Assembly (NCBI RefSeq): GCF_003201815.1
Contig: NZ_QJKB01000003.1
Span: 522,155 to 586,154, forward strand
Source of the DNA: Undibacterium pigrum
GTDB taxonomy: Bacteria; Pseudomonadota; Gammaproteobacteria; Burkholderiales; Burkholderiaceae_D
Direction: 5' to 3'
DNA length: 64,000 nucleotides
A model generated the notes under the pieces. The model did no database searches. It had not been told where the DNA came from and saw only the letters and a list, made by a program, of their open reading frames with translations. This document shows positions 26,681-33,781 of the stretch, one piece after another (the first letter of the stretch is position 1; each line of letters opens with the position of its first letter). Both the position numbers and the translations under genes were made by a program.

Positions 26681-26914
26681 ATGCACAAGACATTACAACA
26701 AAGGTTCACGGCACGGATGCAGCAAGTGCAGGCAGGTTCAGTGACAGGGCCGGGCGAGCTGGTCACACCAGCACAGCCAGACGCCGGGAAACTGGCGGCA
26801 ATATTGGCGAAGCTTACTCCAGAGCAGTTCCAGAATTTTCTGGCGATGTCAGACGATGAGCAGAAAGCATTCGTGGTATCCCAGAAAGAACAGCAAGCGA
26901 CGCCCAAAAAGTAA
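26681..26914 (+). CDS. Small hypothetical soluble protein
   Basis: The protein has 77 residues. An N-terminal helix (HKTLQQRFTARMQQVQ), a Gly/Pro linker, then a helical segment PDAGKLAAILAKLTPEQFQNFLAMSDDEQKAF and a lysine-rich end. The TPEQF.NFLAMSDDEQ pattern looks like a genuine folded helix pair. AGAGG lies upstream of the ATG. The family is unknown. Confidence 0.45.
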   Translation: MHKTLQQRFTARMQQVQAGSVTGPGELVTPAQPDAGKLAAILAKLTPEQFQNFLAMSDDEQKAFVVSQKEQQATPKK

Positions 26915-27020
26915 TACATCGGTCGGCAGCGACGCTGCACAAAGTACCGGTACAACGGATGCACTGGCATCCCTCTTCTTACTCCTGCTGCAAAAGATCA
27001 ACTGGCCTAGGGCCACGCAT

Positions 27021-27200
27021 ATGGGGTCAGTCTCAAAAGACGACAATTCTAAAATAAGAGACTATTGCAAAATTAATCTGGCGTTGTTGCGCCTCCTTGT
27101 CGTACTAAAGTACCGCCAGCGTCGGCGACGCATTGCCATCTTAACTTTGCAACAGTCTCTAAGAAATGTATTAATGTAAGACCTGACTCAAGCTTTGCCG
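27021..27200. repeat. Copy A of the ~75-bp palindromic repeat, split by a small element
   Basis: The halves ATGGGGTCAG...ACGACAATT..AAAATAAG (27021-27057) and GAAATGTATTAATGTAAGACCTGACTC (from 27160) together match the intact copy at 32068. The interruption is the 102-base terminal-inverted-repeat element at 27058-27159. Confidence 0.75.
27058..27159. mobile_element. MITE-like element 1 (102 bp, TSD TAA)
   Basis: Terminal inverted repeats of 19 bases start GAGACTATTGCAAAATTAA and end TTAACTTTGCAACAGTCTC (two mismatches). The flanks show a duplicated TAA (27055-27057 and 27160-27162). A TNA-type duplication with GAGAC..TTGCA ends fits IS5-family (IS1031-like) transposition, although no transposase is encoded. 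The centre holds GTAC-TAAA-GTAC (27102-27113) and shares its internal layout with the elements at 46893 and 56868. Confidence 0.75.
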
Positions 27201-27393
27201 CATCTTTCATTATACGGCAGCCGTGAGGGTTTTTCAGGATGCTTGCAGGCAGTAAAATACCGCCATGTCCAGGAGGTGCATAAAGCACTTGGCTACTGCT
27301 GCACTTCCCCATTTTTACTGATACCTGTCTTACTGGCTTTAAGGTAAATTACCATGCGCTCATCCAATTTTGAAACCAGGCTTAGCTCCCCCC

Positions 27394-27762
27394 ATGCCAG
27401 CGTTCTTGTTATTTTTCTTGATGTGCTGTATACCCAGCCTTGTTACGGCGGATGACTGGAGAGGACTTCTGGGGCTTCTTATCGTACTGTTCTCCCTCCC
27501 GGTGACAGCCATCAGCATGGTGGTGAGTCTGGTGCTTATCAGCAAGTGCAAGTTCAGAACATCTGGTTTTTTCTCAAAGTATGCTGCCAGTTTTATTGCT
27601 GTTACAGCCGTACTCGTCATGTTCAGCTATATGTGGAATTATAAAAAATCACTGCTTTATCCGCTACAGGAAGAATCGATACTGCTGGTCATCATTCTGC
27701 TACCGGGATTCATACAATATGTGCGGCGGCACCGACATGATCAAGAAATTCCGCAAGACTGA
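27394..27762 (+). CDS. Hypothetical membrane protein
   Basis: About 122 residues from ATG 27394 (a TTG at 27370 is possible). There are about four hydrophobic segments (residues about 3-18, 26-48, 62-80 and 90-105), and the C-terminus is charged (RRHRHDQEIPQD). The family is unknown. It lies 34 bases upstream of the NTF2-like gene in the same direction. Confidence 0.5.
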   Translation: MPAFLLFFLMCCIPSLVTADDWRGLLGLLIVLFSLPVTAISMVVSLVLISKCKFRTSGFFSKYAASFIAVTAVLVMFSYMWNYKKSLLYPLQEESILLVIILLPGFIQYVRRHRHDQEIPQD

Positions 27763-27796
27763 AGTCCATTTGTAATAACTGACAGGGAGAAAAACC

Positions 27797-28234
27797 ATGA
27801 CAAAACTTTCGTCCAACGCTCAACTTGTTTCGACCATCTTCGATGAAGTCGCCAAAGGGAATGGTGTCCCTTTCTGGGAGGCCTGTCATGAGGATCTCGT
27901 CTGGAGAACCATAGGGGATAGCTCATGGAGTGGCGAATTCGTCGGCAAACGTGTCATCATTGATGAAATCTTCCGCCCCCTTGGTCGAGTTCTCATTGAA
28001 CGTGCCACGATTCCCAGTCAACTGATAGATGGTGGCGACATCATCGTATTGCAGGCCAAAGGCAAAAACCTCACCACTGACGGCCAGCGATATGACAACG
28101 ATTATGTCTTCGTGATCCATTTCAGAGATGGCAAGATCGCCCGATACGAAGAATATTGCGACACTGAGTTAATCACTCGAATTTTGCCTGACCGCATCGC
28201 TGCCAAGGTCATGCTCAAGTCCAGGCCCACTTAA
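27797..28234 (+). CDS. NTF2-like (SnoaL/ketosteroid isomerase-type) protein
   Basis: The protein has 145 residues. It shows the cone-shaped NTF2 fold pattern: an N-terminal helix (AQLVSTIFDEVAKGNGVPF), HEDLVWRTIG, a pocket-lining strand segment and the closing YDNDYVFVIHFRDGKIARYEEYCDTEL. AGGGAG lies ahead of the ATG. Such proteins bind or isomerise small hydrophobic molecules or act as unassigned stress proteins. No substrate can be named. Confidence 0.85.
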   Translation: MTKLSSNAQLVSTIFDEVAKGNGVPFWEACHEDLVWRTIGDSSWSGEFVGKRVIIDEIFRPLGRVLIERATIPSQLIDGGDIIVLQAKGKNLTTDGQRYDNDYVFVIHFRDGKIARYEEYCDTELITRILPDRIAAKVMLKSRPT

Positions 28235-28613
28235 GCCGGACATCAAAGATTGCCTGCGCCAGCAGCGTAGTGGCACAACACGGGTTCGCAAATATCGGGC
28301 AGGTCATACATTCACTGATCATCACAGAGTGACGGCGCTATAGTTTGTCATGTTTCGCTTCTTCATGGAATTCGCCATCCGATAATTTCCAGATATAGCT
28401 CTCAGTCCCAGCTTCATGATCTGCATGGAATATTCCTGTCAGATATCCCCGCTTCATTCACAGATTTGTATTTACAATCAGGGCACTTTAGCATTAATGC
28501 TGTAAGTGTTTGATGCGCCAAGAATATGTGCAGCATCAGTTTAAAAATCAGCGTAGTTTTTTAAACTGATGCTGACCTCATTTGTTCATTTTTTTGACCC
28601 CATTTTTTTGAAT
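28235..28613. other. Gene-free accessory DNA with a strong hairpin and repeat remnants
   Basis: No supported reading frame is present. A strong hairpin lies at 28531-28574, and TTTGACCCCATTTTTTTG near 28590-28608 looks like a decayed end of the ~75-bp repeat family. Confidence 0.5.
28531..28574. repeat. Strong AT-rich hairpin
   Basis: CAGCATCAGTTTAAAAA and its inverted copy TTTTTTAAACTGATGCTG are separated by about 9 bases. A related half, CAAACTGATGCCAACCCC, appears near 31813. It may be a terminator for the NTF2-like gene about 300 bases upstream, or a mobile palindrome. Confidence 0.65.
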
Positions 28614-28907
28614 CTAATCGGAGCTACGCGGGCTAGCTTTTTCGACCAATTCGATAGCATCAGTGTCAACAGCAATTGCATGAATTTCCGTCTCTCCATC
28701 TTGCCTTTTCCAAATCAGACTTACCCAAACCAGACCATCTTCATAGACATCAAATACAGGTAAGACTTGCCCAAGCATTGACGAAACATCTGCATGCTCA
28801 TCTCCAGCCAATCGCTTTAGGATAGAAGGGCGAATACGTAATAAACGAACTAAATCATCATTTTCAACAATGTTGCCCAACCTATCTGATCCAAGGTATT
28901 TTTTCAT
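28614..28907 (-). CDS. Small hypothetical protein (possible immunity-type)
   Basis: About 97 residues from ATG 28907, preceded by TTGGAAAA. It is acidic, without membrane segments. It has the pattern YLGSDRLGNIVENDDLVRLLRIRPSIL and a late strand LVWVSLIWKRQDG followed by an acidic tail. It could be a small immunity or regulatory protein, but no partner toxin is visible. Confidence 0.5.
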   Translation of the reverse strand: MKKYLGSDRLGNIVENDDLVRLLRIRPSILKRLAGDEHADVSSMLGQVLPVFDVYEDGLVWVSLIWKRQDGETEIHAIAVDTDAIELVEKASPRSSD

Positions 28908-29020
28908 TTTTTCCAATTTAATTATGAATTAAATCACCTCCGGCAAAGCCGGAGGTTTATTGCTGGGGTGCCTTGAAGGTGCTGGTAACCCTTGATCCGC
29001 CTAAAGGTGGCTACACGTAA

Positions 29021-29095
29021 AATAGGGGCAGGTCTGACATTAAGACAATTTCAAACTATGGAAATGCATGAATGAAAGGCCTGATACCGGCTTTG
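29021..29095. repeat. Copy B of the ~75-bp palindromic repeat
   Basis: AATAGGGGCAGGTCTGACATTAAGACAATTTCAAACTATG and the following half align with the copies at 31208 and 32068, with several mismatches. The terminal inverted repeat (GGGGCAGGTCTGACAT versus ATGAATGAAAGGCCTGATACC) is decayed. The space between genes at 28917-29201 holds nothing else I can name. Confidence 0.6.
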
Positions 29096-29201
29096 AAATG
29101 TTTGTCATAGTCTGCTGTCAATGACTTGATCCACCTAAGGATCAAAACCAGATTAGCATAAAAGCAAATCACTTACTCTACACAGAGCTGGGGCACCAGG
29201 C

Positions 29202-30020
29202 TTAGTAGAGACACCAATACAATTCCAGCCAGCTCTCACCATCACCCGGAGAGAGACATATCGATAGCGTAGCGTTATATCCGCCATCGTGATACCAAAA
29301 CTCCAGTGCCGTTGACACCATCTCGTCTGTCAGCAATTGAACGAGTTTTTCTGCCAATTCTATCCGTGGCACTGCGTTAGACTGCGAAGGTGTTCCCAGG
29401 ACTTGGTTAAGAAAGATGGAGATACCTCTGATATCAACCTTGACAAAAGAACCAGCTGAACGATCGGTGTCGCGGCCTACATAAGTAACTTCAAGATTAT
29501 TCCTGTCAAAACTCGCCGGAAAAGTTATCGCTAGCCCACCCTGAGGGTATTGCCCGTGAGAAATCGCAGCCAGGCTTTCGAAAAAACCTTTGAGACGAGG
29601 TGGAAGCACGTCGACATCGTCGGCACTGAAGGTCTGCCGTGCAATGCCATCTTCCAAGGCTTGCTCGCTTGACAGAGCTGGACGCCCCTTCATGATCCAT
29701 TCACTTACTGCCAGGGCAGTGTCGGGCTGGGATTGAAACTCCCGAATACATCTATTGTCAAAAGCTGATGGATTTCGAGCAACCTCAGATGCAAATCGGG
29801 AAATAAACTCCCGCTCCTCAATTGCATAAGAAGACGCCTCGTCAGGAGTCAGGCGAATACTTACATCAAACAAGCCCACAGATCCGCAAGTGACGACAAC
29901 AATAAATCCTGTGCCGTCGGAGAAGAGCATCCAGGACCAGGGCTCTGCAGCTATTACATTCATAATGGGTAGCCAATCGACAAAATCTTTAGCAGAGCAA
30001 GCACATAACATCTTGTGCAT
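29202..30020 (-). CDS. Hypothetical protein, unrecognised
   Basis: The protein has 272 residues. It is soluble and acidic, with no signal peptide. An N-terminal strand-rich part (WSWMLFSDGTGFIVVVTCGSVGLFDVSI) is followed by a helix-rich middle (EEREFISRFASEVARNP, IREFQSQPDTALAVSEWIM) and a C-terminal part ending in SPGDGESWLELYWCLY. Codon usage looks normal and the frame is long, so a real gene is likely. It heads a minus-strand series of small genes in an AT-rich accessory stretch, which would fit an effector, immunity or defence-associated protein. No family supports that. Confidence 0.6.
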   Translation of the reverse strand: MHKMLCACSAKDFVDWLPIMNVIAAEPWSWMLFSDGTGFIVVVTCGSVGLFDVSIRLTPDEASSYAIEEREFISRFASEVARNPSAFDNRCIREFQSQPDTALAVSEWIMKGRPALSSEQALEDGIARQTFSADDVDVLPPRLKGFFESLAAISHGQYPQGGLAITFPASFDRNNLEVTYVGRDTDRSAGSFVKVDIRGISIFLNQVLGTPSQSNAVPRIELAEKLVQLLTDEMVSTALEFWYHDGGYNATLSICLSPGDGESWLELYWCLY

Positions 30021-30111
30021 TATCTATAGGCTACTTGACTACCAGGGGCTAATGGGTGAGCCCATATTTTCTGTGTAATGGGTGACCACAGTTATTTTTC
30101 GAGAACGCCTC

Positions 30112-30489
30112 TCAATTATTCAAACATAACTTCCAACAGCGGTCATTCGTAATTGATGGTTTAAGCTTGTCCCCAGCTAATAAACCATGCTGTACACTTC
30201 CAGACATGGTCAGTGTAAAAATAATGGCAACCAACAAACCCATTGGGAAAGAGTCAATAAGCTCATCAAATGTTTTTTTGCTTAGGATAGTTTTCGAAAA
30301 AAGAAATACAAGCACAAAATGTGAAATTTGCCCTATAGAACCTAGAATTACTAAATACCAATTTATTTCTGGTGAATTTTCCGTCCTGCTTTTAAACCAA
30401 CATAAGTCCCATGACAGAAAGTTACCCAAAAAAACTATTACATATGCAATAGTAGCTACAATCACAAAGAATCGAATAAAATTTCTCAT
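30112..30489 (-). CDS. Hypothetical three-TM membrane protein
   Basis: The protein has 125 residues with membrane segments near 5-25, 46-66 and 82-100, a charged N-terminal cytoplasmic end, and a C-terminal tail with two cysteines (RCWKLCLNN). Its start overlaps the stop of the upstream gene by 4 bases, so the two are translationally coupled. The family is unknown. Confidence 0.5.
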   Translation of the reverse strand: MRNFIRFFVIVATIAYVIVFLGNFLSWDLCWFKSRTENSPEINWYLVILGSIGQISHFVLVFLFSKTILSKKTFDELIDSFPMGLLVAIIFTLTMSGSVQHGLLAGDKLKPSITNDRCWKLCLNN

Positions 30490-30881
30490 TTTTCACAGCA
30501 CTCTTCAACAGTGACTTTTTTCACTCTCGCCGTTCCGTTCATAATTGAAGCTGACCAAACATCTGTATCCGCACCCAAACCTTTGGTATCAGAGCAAGCT
30601 CCACCCATCGCCATTTCACCATATGGAGACAATTGAGTTCCGATACCGGTACTCGCTGAAATATTTGAAAACGCACCATTAAAAACATATGCATTAATAT
30701 AAACTAAGCCATCATCCATACTTAAATTTGTACCACTTGCTGAAGTGAAACTGCTTGGTCTACCGCCAGCAGAAATAGTTGGGCCTGATACGTCGCCCTC
30801 AACTCCTCCTAATGCAACTAACCTGAATGTGGCTGGCACCGTGAAATCGTAGGCCTGTTGCTGAAATATGATGATGCGCAT
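30486..30881 (-). CDS. Hypothetical beta-rich protein
   Basis: The protein has 131 residues, rich in Gly, Ser, Thr and Ala, with alternating hydrophobic residues (MRIIIFQQQAYDFTV, FRLVALGGVEGDVSG, LVYINAYVFNGAFSN) and a cysteine-containing end (ACSDTKG, VEECCEK). It has no signal peptide. The composition resembles phage or secreted beta structures, but I recognise no family. The 4-base overlap with the membrane gene downstream suggests they work together. Confidence 0.45.
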   Translation of the reverse strand: MRIIIFQQQAYDFTVPATFRLVALGGVEGDVSGPTISAGGRPSSFTSASGTNLSMDDGLVYINAYVFNGAFSNISASTGIGTQLSPYGEMAMGGACSDTKGLGADTDVWSASIMNGTARVKKVTVEECCEK

Positions 30882-30927
30882 ACTTGAGGTTTCGCTTTAC
30901 TAAACCAGATTTTAGAGCTACGCCGAC

Positions 30928-31185
30928 TTACTTTTCTTTAGTTTCTTTACTTTCATCAGTATTTGGGTGACCAAAAAAATGAGCCCGGGCTCGTTTAAAA
31001 GAATTAACAACATTAATTCCAGACAAAACAAAAACGACAATAAAAAAAACAAAACACAACGCGTTTATAAGCGTCTGATTCAAGCCTGCACTTTTACCGA
31101 AAGAGATAGTCAAGAAAAAAATCCCAAGACAAATCAATATTGCAGGCATATGCCATTTGAAAATTTTTTTCTGTTTCTTGTCCAT
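30928..31185 (-). CDS. Hypothetical two-TM membrane protein
   Basis: About 85 residues from ATG 31185, chosen because AGGAG lies 8 bases ahead. A basic N-terminus (DKKQKKIFKWH) precedes two membrane segments (about residues 12-30 and 42-62), then a charged tail (ESKETKEK). The family is unknown. Confidence 0.5.
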   Translation of the reverse strand: MDKKQKKIFKWHMPAILICLGIFFLTISFGKSAGLNQTLINALCFVFFIVVFVLSGINVVNSFKRARAHFFGHPNTDESKETKEK

Positions 31186-31207
31186 TATTCTTTCTCCTGG
31201 TTTCGGC

Positions 31208-31277
31208 AAAATAGGGGCTTACATTACGACAATTTCAAACTAAGAAAATGTATGAATATAAGACCTGATCCCATCTT
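31208..31277. repeat. Copy C of the ~75-bp palindromic repeat
   Basis: AAATAGGGGCTTACATTACGACAATTTCAAACTAAG and the second half ATGTATGAATATAAGACCTGATCCC match the copy at 32068. It sits just upstream of the small membrane gene that starts at 31185 and downstream of the gene ending at 31300. Confidence 0.65.
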
Positions 31278-31299
31278 CCCGCGAATGCGAAGCTAGAAC

Positions 31300-31653
31300 T
31301 CATAAATTACTACCGTCAAGTTTGAGTCCGCAATTTAAACATTTTCTTGAAAAGCTGTTATAGACATGGGGCGAAAAAAAGTCTGTGCCATAGCGCTTCA
31401 AGTGAAATTTCTCACCACACCTAGGACAAAGGTATGAGTGAAGAAAAAAACTGAGAAAGAATCCGACAAATGCCCAGAAAAAAAATAGTTGGTAAATCGG
31501 CAGAACCGCATGCTTGAAGCTCGATGGAAGCACCAAAAAACTAGCAGCAAATAGAATCGTCACTAGCCATGGAAAATGGCAAACAAACCTAAGCATGCGT
31601 AAAGAACTTAGTTTCTCTTGGATTTCCAAAGGGGTTTTTGGTGTGTGCGACAT
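31300..31653 (-). CDS. Membrane protein with C-terminal zinc ribbon
   Basis: About 117 residues from ATG 31653 (the frame opens at a GTG at 31698). Two membrane segments (about residues 27-48 and 55-80) are followed by two cysteine pairs, CPRCGEKFH and CLNCGLKLD, spaced as a zinc ribbon. Such short proteins are known but unassigned. The zinc ribbon would face the cytoplasm if both ends are inside. Confidence 0.6.
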   Translation of the reverse strand: MSHTPKTPLEIQEKLSSLRMLRFVCHFPWLVTILFAASFLVLPSSFKHAVLPIYQLFFFWAFVGFFLSFFLHSYLCPRCGEKFHLKRYGTDFFSPHVYNSFSRKCLNCGLKLDGSNL

Positions 31654-31710
31654 ATTGAGTTCTAGCATTTGAATTGTGGGGCGGCGTAGCCGTACCACAC
31701 GAATGATAAG

Positions 31711-31833
31711 TTATACATCGTCATCTGGCTTATCCATGAAGTCCTGCCATTCATTTCGGTGGTACACCTCGGAATTTTGCGAACATGGGGTCTGGAAATT
31801 ATGGTGGATTTTCAAACTGATGCCAACCCCTTC
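31711..31833 (-). pseudogene. Possible C-terminal gene stub
   Basis: A minus-strand frame with no plausible start encodes about 40 residues ending in SEVYHRNEWQDFMDKPDDDV. The last 20 residues have protein-like composition. It sits directly upstream of the GTG-start region of the zinc-ribbon gene. It may be what remains of a larger gene after rearrangement. Confidence 0.25.
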
Positions 31834-31835
31834 TA

Positions 31836-32048
31836 CTATGAAAAATCATCTTTACCAATCAAATCATCATTAGTTTTTTTCACATCCTTTGGACGTACTT
31901 TTTCTGGCGTAGAAAACAGACACACTAAAACCGCTATCCCTATGACAAATAAATCTACCCAAAATGGAGTCCAAGGCAATAGTAATTTATACGCCCCAAC
32001 AAGGATCGCGCCAATACACAAAAGTGAAATTTTTACGTGAGGATTCAT
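31836..32048 (-). CDS. Hypothetical small two-TM membrane protein
   Basis: About 70 residues from ATG 32048. The sequence NPHVKISLLCIGAILVGAYKL begins a first membrane segment, a second follows at WVDLFVIGIAVLVCLF, and the tail is charged (STPEKVRPKDVKKTNDD). It resembles the small membrane proteins at 30928 and 26296 in layout, but not clearly in sequence. Confidence 0.45.
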   Translation of the reverse strand: MNPHVKISLLCIGAILVGAYKLLLPWTPFWVDLFVIGIAVLVCLFSTPEKVRPKDVKKTNDDLIGKDDFS

Positions 32049-32067
32049 AATTTTTACATTCAAAATC

Positions 32068-32146
32068 AAAATGGGGTCAGGTCCTACAGTACGACAATTT
32101 CAAACTAAGACAACGTATGAATGTAAGCCCTGACCCCATCTTTGAA
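32068..32146. repeat. Copy D, best-preserved ~75-bp palindromic repeat
   Basis: The ends ATGGGGTCAGG and CCTGACCCCAT are exact inverted copies. The arms extend inward through TCCTACAGT and ATGTAAGC with mismatches, around a centre ACGACAATTTCAAACTAAG. It serves as the reference for the copies at 27021, 29021 and 31208 and marks the right edge of the accessory stretch, just before the Anbu operon. Confidence 0.75.
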
Positions 32147-32276
32147 AGTGGGCAATTTCACAGCCCATGCTTTCAGTTGAGCCTTGACGAAAATGCGTAT
32201 TGTACTATTGTCAGTTCGGCTACCTTGAACAGCTTGGCGACAAAAAAACCACGTTAGGGTTAGCCACAATGTTATC

Positions 32277-32292
32277 TGGCACGTTTCTTGAT
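32277..32292 (+). promoter_or_regulatory. Candidate sigma-54 promoter of the Anbu operon
   Basis: TGGCACG-TTTC-TTGAT matches the sigma-54 consensus TGGCACG-N4-TTGCW at all but one position. It ends 35 bases before the ATP-grasp start codon, a fitting distance for a -24/-12 promoter. The mismatch is in the -12 GC, which lowers certainty. Confidence 0.55.
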
Positions 32293-32327
32293 ATGCTGTA
32301 TTGGAACCGTAACCACGAGACGAGAAC

Positions 32328-33767
32328 ATGGCCAAGTTTTTCAATGAAATGCATGCCTATGATGCCGCTGCAACGGATGGCGCGGGCGGAGAATTGACGC
32401 GGGAACATTACCGAGAGTTTTGTGACTGGCTGGCGCAGCAACCTGCCGAGAGGCTGAAACGCAAGCGGGCTGAGGCTGATCTGAGCTTTCGCCGGGTGGG
32501 TATTACCTTTGCCGTGTATGGTGACGATGCTGGTACGGAGAGGCTGATTCCGTTTGACATCATCCCGCGCATTATCCATGCGGGTGAATGGGCTCAATTG
32601 CAAAAGGGCCTGGCGCAGCGGGTACAGGCGCTGAACATGTTTATCCATGATATTTATCACGACCAGAATATCATCAGGGCGGGCATCATCCCGGCAGAGC
32701 AAATCTATAAAAATGCTCAATATCGACCTGAAATGCAGGGTATTTCAGTCGCTTCTGACATTTATGCCCATATTGCGGGTGTGGATATTGTGCGTGCTGG
32801 CGAGGGTGAATTCTACGTACTGGAAGACAATTTGCGGGTGCCCTCTGGCGTGTCTTACATGCTGGAAGACCGCAAGATGATGATGCGGCTTTTTCCTGAA
32901 CTGTTTGCGCGTAACAAGATTGCGCCGGTTGATCATTACCCTGACATGCTGCTGGATAACCTGCGCTCTGTCGCGCCTATGGGGGTGGATAACCCGACTG
33001 TAGTGGTAATGACACCGGGCATGTATAACTCGGCGTATTTTGAGCATGCCTTCCTGGCCCAGCAAATGGGCGTGGAACTGGTCGAGGGCCAGGATTTGTT
33101 TGTGAATGACAATGCTGTCTTCATGCGCACCACGCGTGGCCCCAAACGGGTGGATGTGATTTACCGCCGCATTGATGATGATTTCCTTGACCCGCTGGCT
33201 TTCCGCCCTGATTCTTCTCTGGGTGTACCAGGCTTGCTGTCGGTGTATCGCGCTGGTCGTGTGACACTGGCGAATGCGATAGGCACGGGCGTTGCGGATG
33301 ATAAATCGATCTATCCTTTCGTGCCGGACATGATCAAGTTTTATCTGACAGAAGAACCGATATTAAATAACGTGCCAACTTACCAATGCCGCAAACCCGA
33401 AGACCTGTCTTATACGCTGGCGAATCTGGGGGACCTGGTCGTCAAGGAAGTGCATGGTGCTGGCGGTTACGGCATGCTGGTGGGCCCGGCTTCGACCAAG
33501 GCGCAGATAGAAGATTTTCGCCAGCGTCTGCTGGCCAAGCCTGATGGTTATATTGCCCAGCCTACCCTGGCATTGTCTGCCTGCCCTACCTTTGTTGAAA
33601 ACGGTATCGCTCCGCGCCATATCGATTTGCGCCCCTTTGTCTTGTCTGGAAAAACCATCTCCATGGTGCCGGGCGGGCTGACGCGGGTGGCCTTGCAGGA
33701 GGGTTCACTGGTGGTCAACTCATCGCAAGGCGGTGGGACGAAAGATACCTGGATACTGGAAAACTGA
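32328..33767 (+). CDS. Circularly permuted ATP-grasp protein (COG2308 type) of the Anbu cluster
   Basis: The protein has 479 residues of the circularly permuted ATP-grasp type 2 family. Recognisable parts are TFAVYGDDAGTERLIPFDIIPRI, the FYVLEDNLRVPSGVSYMLEDR segment, VVKEVHGAGGYGMLVGP (nucleotide-binding lysine/glycine loop) and HIDLRPFVL near the C-terminus. The family is predicted to ligate an amine-containing compound to a carboxyl group. It starts a four-gene operon with an alpha-E protein, a transglutaminase-like protein and Anbu. This set was defined by comparative genomics as a peptide-synthesis and turnover system of unknown product. Confidence 0.92.
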   Translation: MAKFFNEMHAYDAAATDGAGGELTREHYREFCDWLAQQPAERLKRKRAEADLSFRRVGITFAVYGDDAGTERLIPFDIIPRIIHAGEWAQLQKGLAQRVQALNMFIHDIYHDQNIIRAGIIPAEQIYKNAQYRPEMQGISVASDIYAHIAGVDIVRAGEGEFYVLEDNLRVPSGVSYMLEDRKMMMRLFPELFARNKIAPVDHYPDMLLDNLRSVAPMGVDNPTVVVMTPGMYNSAYFEHAFLAQQMGVELVEGQDLFVNDNAVFMRTTRGPKRVDVIYRRIDDDFLDPLAFRPDSSLGVPGLLSVYRAGRVTLANAIGTGVADDKSIYPFVPDMIKFYLTEEPILNNVPTYQCRKPEDLSYTLANLGDLVVKEVHGAGGYGMLVGPASTKAQIEDFRQRLLAKPDGYIAQPTLALSACPTFVENGIAPRHIDLRPFVLSGKTISMVPGGLTRVALQEGSLVVNSSQGGGTKDTWILEN

Positions 33768-33781
33768 GTCAGGAGAAAAAT

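Noticed and set aside
27058..27159. Possible integron attC site
   Set aside because: The GTTRRRY/RYYYAAC core boxes are missing. The TAA duplication and terminal repeats fit a transposable element better.
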